This document shows positions 45,949 to 55,133 of a DNA stretch of 64,000 bases, in pieces (positions within the stretch are counted from its first letter, which is position 1; every line of letters begins with the position of its first letter). The DNA comes from Campylobacter peloridis LMG 23910. GTDB taxonomy: Bacteria > Campylobacterota > Campylobacteria > Campylobacterales > Campylobacteraceae. Both the position numbers and the translations under genes were made by a program. The stretch lies in contig NZ_CP007766.1 in assembly GCF_000816785.1 (NCBI RefSeq), forward strand, positions 1,612,001-1,676,000, in the 5' to 3' direction. The notes below the pieces were generated by a model. That model worked only from the letters and a program-made list of their open reading frames with translations. It was not told the origin of the DNA and searched no databases.

Positions 45949-48033
45949 GTGGAAAAACTAACATCATTTTTTGAAAAATATAATTTAACACAATCTCAAA
46001 AAGCTGCTATTGAAAAATTAGAAACTTTTATAGATACTCCGAGTAACAATCAAAATGTATTTTTATTAAAAGGTTTTGCAGGCACAGGTAAAACCTTTAT
46101 CACTAAAGGTTTAACAGAATATTTAAAAATAATAGGAAGAGCTTTTATACTTGCAGCTCCAACCGGAAAAGCTGCTAAAGTTATTTCCAAAAAAACTCTT
46201 TGTGAAGCTTTTACTATACACAAAACTATATATTCTCTAAAAGAAAATAGTATAGTAGAATATAAAGATAAATTAGACAAAACCTTCAAGCTTTACATGA
46301 ATCTTAGGGTAAATGAAGATGCTGATAATACAATTTATATTATAGATGAAGCTTCAATGATATCCGATAAATACAACTCTCATGAATTTATTAAATTTGG
46401 TAGTGGCTATTTATTACAAGATCTAATAAATTATATTAATATTGACTGCAACGATCACAATAAAAAAGTCATTTTTATTGGGGACAATGCTCAATTACCT
46501 CCAATTGAAATGAATTTTTCTCCAGCTCTTGATAAAAATTACCTTGTAAGTAAATTTGGTCTACTTGTAGATGAAATAGAACTTACAGAAGTTGTTAGGC
46601 AAAAATCAACAAGTGGTATTTTAAAAAATTCTTTACCTATTAGACAGGCACTCAAAAAAGAAATATTCAACCAATTGGAAATTGATGTTAAAAGCTACAA
46701 CGATGTAACACACGAAGAACACGAAAATTTTTTAAAAGCGTATTTAAGACAATGCAACAATCCAACTGATCAAAACACAATAATAATTGCTTACTCAAAT
46801 GCTTCTGTTAAAGAATATAATAACAAAATTAGGGAACATTTTTTCCCAGGAAACATAAACAATATAGTAGTAAATGATAAAATTTTAGTTATAGCAAACA
46901 ATACAAATCATGAAATTTTTATATCAAATGGAGATTTTGGTATAATTCAAAAAATTTCAAGCAAATCAGAAACTAGAACAATAAGACATGGAAATATAAA
47001 CGAAACTTTAAATTTTAGGGATGCTGTTATTGTATTTGAGCAACTTAATGGACAATTTTATAGCATAACCTGTAAAATAATAGAAAACATTTTATATTCT
47101 GAACAACCCAATTTAACTTCCAATCAATACAAAGCATTATATATAGATTTTTTAATAAGACATCCTAAGTTAAAACCAAACACAAAAGAATGGCAAGATG
47201 CATTAAAAGCAGATCCTTATTTTAATGCTTTAAGGATTAAATTTGGATACGCTATTACTTGTCATAAAGCACAAGGTAGTGAATGGAAAAATGTATTTTT
47301 AAATTGTAAAACACATCAAAGTCAATTATGCAAAGATTATTTTAGATGGCTTTACACAGCTATCACAAGAGCAAGCGATAAATTATTTGTCTTTGATGAG
47401 CCGCATATATCAATGTTTTCTAAACTGCAAAAAGATATCTACATTTCAAATACAACAAAAACTATTAGTATTGACAAAAAAAGCGAGCACGATACCTCTA
47501 AAATAACTCAATCTCCAAGCAATATCGAGGAAGCAATTTATTTAAAAGTAAAAGATATATTAAACCAAAACAAAATAAGTATTGAAAAAATAAATCATCA
47601 TCAATATTGTGAAATTTATACTCTTAAATACAGCAACGAAGTGTGCAATATAAAAATAATCTACAATAGTAAAAACAAAATTACAAAAATATACTCAAAT
47701 GATACAAATATACTAGCTAAGCTAGTAGAAAATTTACTAAAAGTACTTGAAAACACCATAATTTTTAACCCTGTTAAAGATATAAAACCATTTAATGAGG
47801 ATTTTTTAGAAGAATATTATAATTTCATTAATAAAATCATATCGCCTCATGGTATTGAAATTACAAACATTGAACATTTATATTATCTAGAAAAATATAC
47901 TTTCAAATATAAAAATGAAATTTCAATAATAAATTTTTACTATAACAACAAAAAACAATTTAGCAGATCTCAACCTAGCAATAACTCTTCAATAAAATTA
48001 AGTAATTTTATATTATCTCTTTTGCAAGGATAA
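45949..48033 (+). CDS. RecD-like superfamily 1 DNA helicase with duplicated C-terminal domain
   Basis: A 694-residue ATP-dependent helicase. Walker A LLKGFAGTGKTFITKGL lies at about residues 40-55, Walker B YIIDEASMISDKYN at ~125, IFIGDNAQLPPIE at ~180, and the UvrD_C_2-type end GYAITCHKAQGSEWKNVF and YTAITRASDKLFVFD at ~430-485. After the helicase, residues ~523-605 and ~619-694 are two related copies of a ~75-residue domain. The GTG start at 45949 has AAAAAGG six bases upstream. The TPR gene follows three bases later. The locus looks accessory; antiviral defence or recombination is possible but unproven. Confidence 0.85.
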   Translation: MEKLTSFFEKYNLTQSQKAAIEKLETFIDTPSNNQNVFLLKGFAGTGKTFITKGLTEYLKIIGRAFILAAPTGKAAKVISKKTLCEAFTIHKTIYSLKENSIVEYKDKLDKTFKLYMNLRVNEDADNTIYIIDEASMISDKYNSHEFIKFGSGYLLQDLINYINIDCNDHNKKVIFIGDNAQLPPIEMNFSPALDKNYLVSKFGLLVDEIELTEVVRQKSTSGILKNSLPIRQALKKEIFNQLEIDVKSYNDVTHEEHENFLKAYLRQCNNPTDQNTIIIAYSNASVKEYNNKIREHFFPGNINNIVVNDKILVIANNTNHEIFISNGDFGIIQKISSKSETRTIRHGNINETLNFRDAVIVFEQLNGQFYSITCKIIENILYSEQPNLTSNQYKALYIDFLIRHPKLKPNTKEWQDALKADPYFNALRIKFGYAITCHKAQGSEWKNVFLNCKTHQSQLCKDYFRWLYTAITRASDKLFVFDEPHISMFSKLQKDIYISNTTKTISIDKKSEHDTSKITQSPSNIEEAIYLKVKDILNQNKISIEKINHHQYCEIYTLKYSNEVCNIKIIYNSKNKITKIYSNDTNILAKLVENLLKVLENTIIFNPVKDIKPFNEDFLEEYYNFINKIISPHGIEITNIEHLYYLEKYTFKYKNEISIINFYYNNKKQFSRSQPSNNSSIKLSNFILSLLQG

Positions 48034-48036
48034 TAT

Positions 48037-50073
48037 ATGTACAAAACAGATATAAACACAGCTGAAGAACTAAGTAAAAATGGAGAATTTGAAAAAGCAT
48101 TTTATATTGCTCAAGATATTTTTAACAAACAAGATAATTTAAATAAAAGAGAACATGAGAAATTCGGATGGATTATTTATAGATATATAAATTCTGATTG
48201 TTTTAAAGAAAAAAATAATACAAACAAATTAAAAAAGATACTTCTTGTTTATTTAAATTTAGACAATGAAAAACCCTCTCTACTTCATTCTAAAATACTT
48301 CATAGTGTTATATTTCATGCTTTAAACCATAAAGAAATTAATATATTCAATTTCTTTAAAATGTGGAATCCAAAATATTTACGCGATGAAGATTTTAAAA
48401 AACAAGTATACAATGACAAACAATATCCATCATTATTTTTCAGGCTAATTAAAATAGCAGTTGATAATAATATAACGCTTGATATAAATTATCTTGTTGA
48501 TATTATAGAAAATGAGAATATTATTATTGAAAACATTAGAGAAGCTTATTATTGGAAATTTTATCAGCTATATAAAGAATGCAATCTTGATAAATTGTGG
48601 AATAATCTTACTTTATATGCAAAACTATATTCTAATTATGGAGCTTCTCATTGGCACTCTCAAATATTAAAATTTGCCGATAGAATAATGAATGATAAAA
48701 ACGAGTGGAGATTTTTTAATTTTATTCAATTTTGGAATATTCATAACTTTAGAGCTGATGATTTTAAAGAAGAAACAAATAATGGATATACAAACAAGCC
48801 TCTGGTTGTAAAATCTTTAAACAAACTCTTTAATATAATTAAGAAAAATAATATTCAAGAAAATATTAGCTGGATTATAGAACTATATAAATTTGCATTA
48901 AGTAAATTTTATGATATTTGGCTACTTAGAGAATATGCTATCTTGCTAGATAAAACAGGGCAAATCGACAAAGCCATTGAAATTTATAAAAAAATAATTT
49001 TAGAACTTAACAATCAAGCGTATATTTGGCATGAATTTGCAAATATATTGAAACATAAAGATGAAAAATTATCCATATCTATGCTTTGCAAAGCAATTAC
49101 TCTACAACCAAATGAAGACTTTTTACCAAAAATTAGATTAGATTTAGCAAAACTATTACTAAAAAACAATCTTTTAGAAGAAGCATATACAGAATTAGCT
49201 AAATATAAAATACATCAAGATGAAAAAGGATGGAGTATTTCCAATGATTTTGATGAATTATATAATAAAGTTTCTCATATAAGAAAATTATCAACTAATG
49301 ACAAATTTTACAAACTCGAAAAAGATGTAGCTGAAAATTATATTTTAACAGATATTGAATTTGTAGATTGTGTGTTCTACAATCTTTTTAAAGACAAAAC
49401 CAATACAGAAAGATTGCTTTTTACAAATTTTAAAAATATTGAATTTACAATAAAAAAGAATAAATTTGCTTTTTTAGAAAAAATAAGAATAAATGATGTT
49501 TATAAAGTTAAATTGTATTTTAGTCAAGTAAAAAATAAATACATGGTCTTACAAATAAATAAGTCTTCTAAAACATTTGATGATATGATCAAAGATTTAC
49601 CAGAAGAAGTAGCTATAATAGATTCGGTTAATGAAAAAAAGCAATTATTTCATTATGTTATTAATGTAAACAAAGATGGGATTATTCGCTTTAATCAAAC
49701 CAATATAAAACCAAAAATAGGAAACTTTATAAAAATAAAGTATTTTTCAAACAAAAACAACAATTCAAAAATAGAAATACTAAAAGTAGAATATACAAGT
49801 GAAAGCAAAGATTATTTAAGACAAAACATACACGGGGAAATCAGACTAAAATACAAATTTAAAAATACCACATACGATTACAACGAGGCTATTAAAATAA
49901 ATGAAATAAACATTCACAATCCTGATTTTGCTTTTATTGAAAATTACTACATCTCAAAAAAATTATTAGAAGAGCACAATATCACTTCAAATATGCAAAT
50001 TAAAGCAAAAGCACTATTTAACGGAAGCAAATGGAATGTTTTTGATATTAAAACAGCTAACATAAAAAATTAG
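48037..50073 (+). CDS. TPR protein with beta-rich C-terminus, partner of the helicase
   Basis: A 678-residue soluble protein encoded directly after the helicase. Residues ~85-135 and ~205-260 hold an internal repeat: INIFNFFKMWNPKYLRDEDFKKQ and WRFFNFIQFWNIHNFRADDFKEE. TPR-like pairs follow at ~290-420 (REYAILLDKTGQIDKAIEIYKKII, LAKLLLKNNLLEEAYTELAKY). The last ~250 residues are strand-rich, with alternating Lys and hydrophobics (FLEKIRINDVYKVKLYFSQVKNKYMVLQI), perhaps two OB/cold-shock-like barrels that bind nucleic acid. I do not recognise a named family. It is very AT-rich, as is its partner, and may have come by transfer. Confidence 0.7.
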   Translation: MYKTDINTAEELSKNGEFEKAFYIAQDIFNKQDNLNKREHEKFGWIIYRYINSDCFKEKNNTNKLKKILLVYLNLDNEKPSLLHSKILHSVIFHALNHKEINIFNFFKMWNPKYLRDEDFKKQVYNDKQYPSLFFRLIKIAVDNNITLDINYLVDIIENENIIIENIREAYYWKFYQLYKECNLDKLWNNLTLYAKLYSNYGASHWHSQILKFADRIMNDKNEWRFFNFIQFWNIHNFRADDFKEETNNGYTNKPLVVKSLNKLFNIIKKNNIQENISWIIELYKFALSKFYDIWLLREYAILLDKTGQIDKAIEIYKKIILELNNQAYIWHEFANILKHKDEKLSISMLCKAITLQPNEDFLPKIRLDLAKLLLKNNLLEEAYTELAKYKIHQDEKGWSISNDFDELYNKVSHIRKLSTNDKFYKLEKDVAENYILTDIEFVDCVFYNLFKDKTNTERLLFTNFKNIEFTIKKNKFAFLEKIRINDVYKVKLYFSQVKNKYMVLQINKSSKTFDDMIKDLPEEVAIIDSVNEKKQLFHYVINVNKDGIIRFNQTNIKPKIGNFIKIKYFSNKNNNSKIEILKVEYTSESKDYLRQNIHGEIRLKYKFKNTTYDYNEAIKINEINIHNPDFAFIENYYISKKLLEEHNITSNMQIKAKALFNGSKWNVFDIKTANIKN

Positions 50074-50231
50074 TAATATTTTTGTTAATTAAATAAAACT
50101 GATATTTTAAAAGTTTTTTGTATCACTTAATTTAAGATATATTCATCCCTCTTTTTTTATTCTTATACTCTTTAATGTATCTCCAAATTAACATTTGACT
50201 CATAAAAGCCTTGAAAACGCATACTATAATA

Positions 50232-50843
50232 CTAATCAAAAAGCTCTTTTGTTTTATAAAGTGCATATCCTTCATAATAATAGCTTGCATCAATCCCTCT
50301 TGCAAAAAGATTAAAGCTATGAATATCATCACTCAAAGCATTTTGAAGTAAAATTTTTATCTCTACATCTTTAATAGGGCTTCTTTGCATAGCCATTATA
50401 TAATCATCCTTATCTATCAAACCCCAATCAACCACTTTTTTTAACTCTTTTTTAAGTATCAAATCAAGCCAAATTCTCATACTTCTACCATTTCCTTCTC
50501 TAAAAGGATGAGCTACATTCATTTCTATATATTTTTCTACGATTTGCTCAAAGCAAGATTGCTCCATGAGTTCTATTTTTTTAATTGCTTCGTGTAAATA
50601 AACAGCAGGAGCAAATCTAAAATTTCCTTTTGAAATATTTACCTCTCTTATTTTTCCTGCAAAATCATAAATATCTTCAAATAATTTTTGATGAATCACC
50701 CTTAAGCTTTCAAAACTTCCTGCTTTTAATGTATCTAAAAAACCACTTTCAAATAAAGCTTTTGCCTTTAGTTTGCTTATTCTTTCTTCTTCTTTGGCTA
50801 ATTCTAGTTGATTTTTTATACCAAGTTTATTTTTAAGCACCAT
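50232..50843 (-). CDS. fic: Fic family protein, apparently class III (self-inhibited)
   Basis: A 203-residue Fic enzyme expected to transfer AMP (or another nucleotide part) to a protein hydroxyl. The full active-site motif HPFREGNGRSMR is intact, about residues 113-124, and the flap region GNFRFAPAVYL is typical. The C-terminal tail reads DASYYYEGYALYK: SYYYEG fits the inhibitory (S/T)xxxE(G/N) motif, which in class III Fic proteins sits at the C-terminus and blocks the ATP site. No separate antitoxin gene lies alongside. The target is unknown. It is downstream of, and convergent with, the helicase/TPR pair. Confidence 0.88.
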   Translation of the reverse strand: MVLKNKLGIKNQLELAKEEERISKLKAKALFESGFLDTLKAGSFESLRVIHQKLFEDIYDFAGKIREVNISKGNFRFAPAVYLHEAIKKIELMEQSCFEQIVEKYIEMNVAHPFREGNGRSMRIWLDLILKKELKKVVDWGLIDKDDYIMAMQRSPIKDVEIKILLQNALSDDIHSFNLFARGIDASYYYEGYALYKTKELFD

Positions 50844-50906
50844 TTTAAACCTTTAAAGTTTTATATTTTATAAGATATTTAATATAAACTTTATTAAATT
50901 TATGAT

Positions 50907-51887
50907 TTAAAACTCTTTTGTTTCGCTTAACTCAAGATAAATTTCATCATTTTTACTAAGCTCTTTGCGATGATAAATACTAAAAGTATGTCCGTATAAA
51001 CTCACACTTAGCTCATAAAAATCCCCATAAAACACACACTCTAAAACACTAGCTTTTAAAGGAGTTTGATTTTTAGAAATTTGAATATCACTAGGCCGTA
51101 AAATTCCATTTTTATTTTGCAAATACTCTTTAAATTTTATATCCGTAACCACACTAGGCTCGATAAAAAAAGCTTCACCTAAGAAGCAAGCACTATCTAT
51201 ACTTTTAGGTTTATAAAAAAGCTCTTTAGCGCTTCCATAATCTAAAATTTTTCCATCTTTTATTAAAGCAATATTATCAGACAAATAAAAAGCATCTTCT
51301 TTATCGTGTGTTACAAAAATAGCACTTAATTTATGCTCTTTTAAGATATTTTTGATTTCTTTACGCATTTTAACACTCAAAGTGTGATTTAGGTTAGAAA
51401 AAGGTTCATCAAAAAGCACTAATTTAGGCCTTGTTATGATAGTTCTTGCCAAGGCTACTCTTTGAGCTTGTCCGCCACTTAATTCATTTGGGTAACGACA
51501 TAAAAGCTCATTTAAATTTAAAATATCTAAAAGCTCTTTAAGTCTTTGATTTTGCTCATTTTTGTTTAGATGTGAAATTCCAAAACATATATTTTCTTTT
51601 ACATTTAGATGAGGAAATAAAGCATAATCTTGAAATAAAACCCCCACATCTCTTTGCTGTGGAGTTAAATATAAATTTTTTGAGGCAACTAATTTTTCAT
51701 CTATATAAATTTCTCCGTCATTGATTTCAAAAAATCCAGCAATACATCCAAGCAAAGAGCTTTTACCACATCCACTTTCACCAAGTATGCTTAAAATTTC
51801 TCCTTCTTTTAGATCAAACGAAATACCTTTTAATACTTCTACATTTGAAAAAGACTTATGTAAATTTTTTATTTTTAGCACTTGCAT
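50907..51887 (-). CDS. cfbpC: Ferric iron ABC transporter, ATP-binding subunit
   Basis: The 326-residue ATPase of the CfbpABC importer. Walker A GESGCGKSSLLG, the Q-loop LFQDYALFPHL, signature LSGGQAQRVALAR and Walker B KLVLFDEPFSNL are all present, followed by the switch His in FVTHDKEDAFYL. A C-terminal regulatory TOBE-like domain (GILRPSDIQISKNQTPL) ends the protein. It overlaps the permease gene by 13 bases, last in the cfbpA-cfbpB-cfbpC order. Confidence 0.93.
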   Translation of the reverse strand: MQVLKIKNLHKSFSNVEVLKGISFDLKEGEILSILGESGCGKSSLLGCIAGFFEINDGEIYIDEKLVASKNLYLTPQQRDVGVLFQDYALFPHLNVKENICFGISHLNKNEQNQRLKELLDILNLNELLCRYPNELSGGQAQRVALARTIITRPKLVLFDEPFSNLNHTLSVKMRKEIKNILKEHKLSAIFVTHDKEDAFYLSDNIALIKDGKILDYGSAKELFYKPKSIDSACFLGEAFFIEPSVVTDIKFKEYLQNKNGILRPSDIQISKNQTPLKASVLECVFYGDFYELSVSLYGHTFSIYHRKELSKNDEIYLELSETKEF

Positions 51888-53470
51888 AGCTTTTCCTTTT
51901 GGTTATTTTTTTCTTGCAAATAATGCATTAAATATGTAGGAACAACTCCAAACACCACTATAATCAAAGAAGGCAAAGAAACATTATAAATCAACTCTGT
52001 TTCACTATATGCAAACACTAAAGATGAAAGCGTTTGAAAGCCAGAAGGTGAAAGTATAGTTGAAATAGGTAATTCTTTTAAAATATCCACACAAATAATC
52101 ACCATAGCCAAAGCCAAATAATGCTTCATCAAAGGAAAATGAATTTGAGTAAAAATTTTAAGCGGTTTTGATTTTAAAGTTAAATTCGCATAGTCTATAT
52201 TTTTAGAAATTCGCTCATAGCCTGATTGGGTTGCAAAAATTCCTGAAGCCAAAAATCTTACAAAATATCCAAAAAATAAAACTAAAAATCCTCCTCCAAC
52301 AGCATACTCAAAAGATAAAAAATCAAAAATATAATTTAATACACCTAAAATTACCAAAATTCCCACAGCCACTACAGCACCAGGTAAAGAATATCCAAGA
52401 GTTGTGATATAAAGAATCATCTTTGAAAATTTAGTATCATTTAAACGCGTTATAAAACATAAATAAAATGCTGCTATTACTATAGCAAAAGAACTAACCA
52501 AAGAAACACTAAAACTATAAAATGCTGGTAATAAAGTATTGTATAAATTTTGCATAAAGTCAAAACAAGCCCAATAAATAAGCCAAACAATAGGCACTAT
52601 AAAAGCAAAAAATACCACCAAAAAACACCATAAAAAAGCTAAAATCGATCTAAAGCCTTTTAGTTCTTCTTTAGGGGTAATTATAAAAACATTTTGAGTA
52701 AAACCTTTTTTTCCTCTTTGAATTTTTTCTAAAAACATTAACAAAGCAATAAAAACAAGTAAAGCTACACTTAAAGCTATAGCACTAACCTCATCTCCGC
52801 CACTCCCCCAAGTTCTAAAAATACCTGCACTAAAAGTATCTACTCCAAAATATGCCACCAAACCATAATCACTTAAAACTTCCATAGCTACCAAAAGTAA
52901 AGCTCCTACTATACCCACACGGCAAAACGGTAAAATCACTTTAAAAAATATTTTTAAATTGGAAGCTTTTAGAATTTTTGCACTTAAAATGATATTTCCA
53001 AGCCCATAAGCAAAAGTATTTTTAGCAAAAAAATACACATAAGGATAAAGTGCAAAAGACAAAATCACTATAACTCCATAAGAATTCATAATATCTATGC
53101 GTTTATCTACCCCTAAAAGCGTAGGAATTAAACCTTGAAATTCAAACAAATCAATCCATACAAAACCCATCACATAAGAAGGTATAGCCAAAGGTAAAAT
53201 CAAAAACCATTCAAAAAATTTAGAACCAAAAAATTTATAAAAAGCAATCAAATAAGCACTAATTAATCCTATTACCAAACACAATGCCAAAGTTCCAAGC
53301 AAAATAAAAGCACTGCTAAAAATATAACGCGGTAAGACATTTTTGCTCAAATGCTTTAAGGTATTAATATCTATAAAAGGCAAATGTAAGATAATAGCAA
53401 GTATAGGCAGTATAATCAAAACACAGAAAAAAAAGGCGGCCAAAGACCACCTTAAACTTAAAAATTTCAA
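51875..53470 (-). CDS. cfbpB: Ferric iron ABC transporter, permease
   Basis: A 531-residue inner-membrane protein with about 12 hydrophobic helices, a fused two-half permease as in the FbpB/HitB family. Each half carries the EAA-like loop that meets the ATPase (AKILKASNLKIFFKVILPFCRVGI in the first half, and the NLTLKSKPLKIFTQIHFPLMKHYL region in the second). It takes Fe3+ from the periplasmic protein CfbpA. It lies 16 bases after cfbpA and overlaps cfbpC. Confidence 0.93.
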   Translation of the reverse strand: MKFLSLRWSLAAFFFCVLIILPILAIILHLPFIDINTLKHLSKNVLPRYIFSSAFILLGTLALCLVIGLISAYLIAFYKFFGSKFFEWFLILPLAIPSYVMGFVWIDLFEFQGLIPTLLGVDKRIDIMNSYGVIVILSFALYPYVYFFAKNTFAYGLGNIILSAKILKASNLKIFFKVILPFCRVGIVGALLLVAMEVLSDYGLVAYFGVDTFSAGIFRTWGSGGDEVSAIALSVALLVFIALLMFLEKIQRGKKGFTQNVFIITPKEELKGFRSILAFLWCFLVVFFAFIVPIVWLIYWACFDFMQNLYNTLLPAFYSFSVSLVSSFAIVIAAFYLCFITRLNDTKFSKMILYITTLGYSLPGAVVAVGILVILGVLNYIFDFLSFEYAVGGGFLVLFFGYFVRFLASGIFATQSGYERISKNIDYANLTLKSKPLKIFTQIHFPLMKHYLALAMVIICVDILKELPISTILSPSGFQTLSSLVFAYSETELIYNVSLPSLIIVVFGVVPTYLMHYLQEKNNQKEKLCKC

Positions 53471-53486
53471 ATTTTACTTTTCCTTA

Positions 53487-54491
53487 TCATTTCCACTGAA
53501 CTTCATCAAAAATCATTAAAGCTTCTTTAGCATTACCCCAGTAAGCTTCGAAATTTGGTTTTTCTATTTTAAACTCGCCCCAAGATTGTAAAATTTTAGC
53601 AGGTTTTACTTCTTTATTTACTGGATATTCATAGTTTTGATTAGTCAAAATCTCTTGTGCTTCTTTTGAAAGCATAAATTCTATAAATTTAATCGCAGCT
53701 TCTTTATTTTTAGAAGTTTTTAAAACACCTATACCGCTTACATTTATATGCGTTCCTCTACCATCTTGGTTTGGAAAAATCACCTTTACTGAATTTGCAG
53801 CTTCAATATCTTTAGGATTTTTTGAATTTGCCAAATGCCCTAAATAATAACTATTTGAAATAGCCACATCACCTTCTTTAGCATAAATTGCACGAATTTG
53901 ATCACGATCTCCGCCTTTTGGGGTGCGTGCAAGATTATTTGCTATACCTTGTGCCCATTCTTTTGCTTTTTCTTTACCCAAAGTATCTATCATAGCACTT
54001 AATAAAGAAATATTATAAACATTATTTGAACTTCTTACTAAAACTTTACCTTTAAATTTAGGATTAGCTAAATCTTCATAAGTTTTAATCTCTCCGTCTT
54101 TGATTCTATCTTTAGAAGCAATGATGATTCTAGCTCTTGTAGTAAAAGCATACCATTCGTTATTTTTACCTCTTAATTCTTTTGGAGAAAGTTTTTCTAA
54201 AGTAGGTGAGCTAACTGAAACAAAAAGATTATTTGTGCGAACTTGTTCTAAATTTCCCGCATCAGCTGTCATAAATAAATCTGCTTTTGAATTTTTACCT
54301 TCTACTTCTAATCTTTTAGCAAGCTCATTAGCTTTAGCTTGCACTACATTAATACTAATGCCTGTTTTTTCTTTAAATAATTTAAAAATACCCTTATCAG
54401 AATCATAATGACGATGAGAGTAAATCGTAAGCTCTTGAGCACTCAAGCTCATAGCTGCTAATAAAGATAACAAAACCACTTTTGCTTTCAT
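53487..54491 (-). CDS. cfbpA: Periplasmic ferric iron-binding protein
   Basis: A 334-residue solute-binding protein with a signal peptide (KAKVVLLSLLAAMSLSAQ, mature start near ELTIYSHRHYDSDKG). The fold is of the FbpA/transferrin-like type; Tyr-rich ligands are suggested by YSHRHYD, NSYYLGH and the nearby ISNSYYLG. It delivers Fe3+ to CfbpB. The promoter region to the right holds a good Fur-box-like sequence at 54523-54537, so iron repression is likely. It is transcribed divergently from the globin gene cgb. Confidence 0.94.
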   Translation of the reverse strand: MKAKVVLLSLLAAMSLSAQELTIYSHRHYDSDKGIFKLFKEKTGISINVVQAKANELAKRLEVEGKNSKADLFMTADAGNLEQVRTNNLFVSVSSPTLEKLSPKELRGKNNEWYAFTTRARIIIASKDRIKDGEIKTYEDLANPKFKGKVLVRSSNNVYNISLLSAMIDTLGKEKAKEWAQGIANNLARTPKGGDRDQIRAIYAKEGDVAISNSYYLGHLANSKNPKDIEAANSVKVIFPNQDGRGTHINVSGIGVLKTSKNKEAAIKFIEFMLSKEAQEILTNQNYEYPVNKEVKPAKILQSWGEFKIEKPNFEAYWGNAKEALMIFDEVQWK

Positions 54492-54522
54492 TATAATTTT
54501 CCTTCTAACTAATTTTTGAAAT

Positions 54523-54537
54523 TGATAAGGATTATTA
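54523..54537. promoter_or_regulatory. Fur-box-like site upstream of cfbpA
   Basis: TGATAAGGATTATTA matches the 7-1-7 Fur core TGATAATGATTATCA at 13 of 15 bases. It is 32 bases before the cfbpA ATG, in the expected promoter zone. Confidence 0.6.
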
Positions 54538-54677
54538 TATTAATAATTGTCTTTATACTTGCTTAAATTGATATACATAATCAATTTTGTATTTAATTAT
54601 ATAAAATTAACATAAATCAAGATATTTTTTATCTCATTTTTATACAATGCTTAAAAATATTTTACAGGAGTTTTTAC

Positions 54678-55106
54678 ATGAGACAAGAACAAATTCAAAT
54701 CATTAAAGATTGTGTGCCAGTTTTACAAAAAAATGGAGAAGTTTTAACAAAAGAATTTTATAAAATCATGTTTGAAGAATATCCTGAAGTAAAACCTATG
54801 TTTAATATGGAAAAACAAGCTTCAGGCGAGCAACCAAAAGCTTTAGCAATGGCTATTTTAATGGCAGCAAAAAATGTAGAAAATTTAGAAAATATGCGAA
54901 GCTTTGTTGATAAAGTGGCTATCACTCATACAAAATTAAATGTTAAAGAAGAACATTATCCTATAGTTGGTGCTTGTCTTTTAAAAGCTATTAAAGTAGT
55001 GTTAAATGCAGATGAAACTACGCTAAAAGCTTGGGAAGAAGCTTACAAAGCTATCGCACAATTTTATATAGATATTGAAAAAGAAATTTATGCAAAAGCT
55101 AAGTAA
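54678..55106 (+). CDS. cgb: Single-domain haemoglobin Cgb
   Basis: A 142-residue globin that in C. jejuni detoxifies nitric oxide. The fold is clear: KDCVPVLQKNGEVLTKEFYKIMFEEYPEVKPMF with the B-helix Tyr, the CD-corner Phe, and the proximal His in VAITHTKLNVKEEHYPIVG. ILMAAKNVENLENMRSFVDK supplies the E helix, with Gln nearby (KQASGEQPKALAM). No reductase domain is present. In relatives NssR activates this gene under nitrosative stress; I see only one half of the expected site upstream. A hairpin follows the stop. Confidence 0.93.
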   Translation: MRQEQIQIIKDCVPVLQKNGEVLTKEFYKIMFEEYPEVKPMFNMEKQASGEQPKALAMAILMAAKNVENLENMRSFVDKVAITHTKLNVKEEHYPIVGACLLKAIKVVLNADETTLKAWEEAYKAIAQFYIDIEKEIYAKAK

Positions 55107-55110
55107 TAAT

Positions 55111-55133
55111 AGGCTTTGATTTTCAAAGCCTAG
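55111..55133. terminator. Hairpin between cgb and the ABC exporter
   Basis: TAGGCTTTGA (55111-55120) and TCAAAGCCTA (55124-55133) form a 10-bp stem with a three-base loop. The T-run is weak on both strands (GAATTT on plus). Confidence 0.6.

Noticed and set aside
50132-50332. 66-codon minus-strand frame overlapping the end of fic
   Set aside because: Mostly the wrong frame of fic. It lacks a credible start, and the fic C-terminus is complete in its own frame.
54607-54622. NssR-like site TTAACATAAATCAAGA upstream of cgb
   Set aside because: Only the left half matches the remembered TTAAC-centred consensus; the right half lacks GTTAA.
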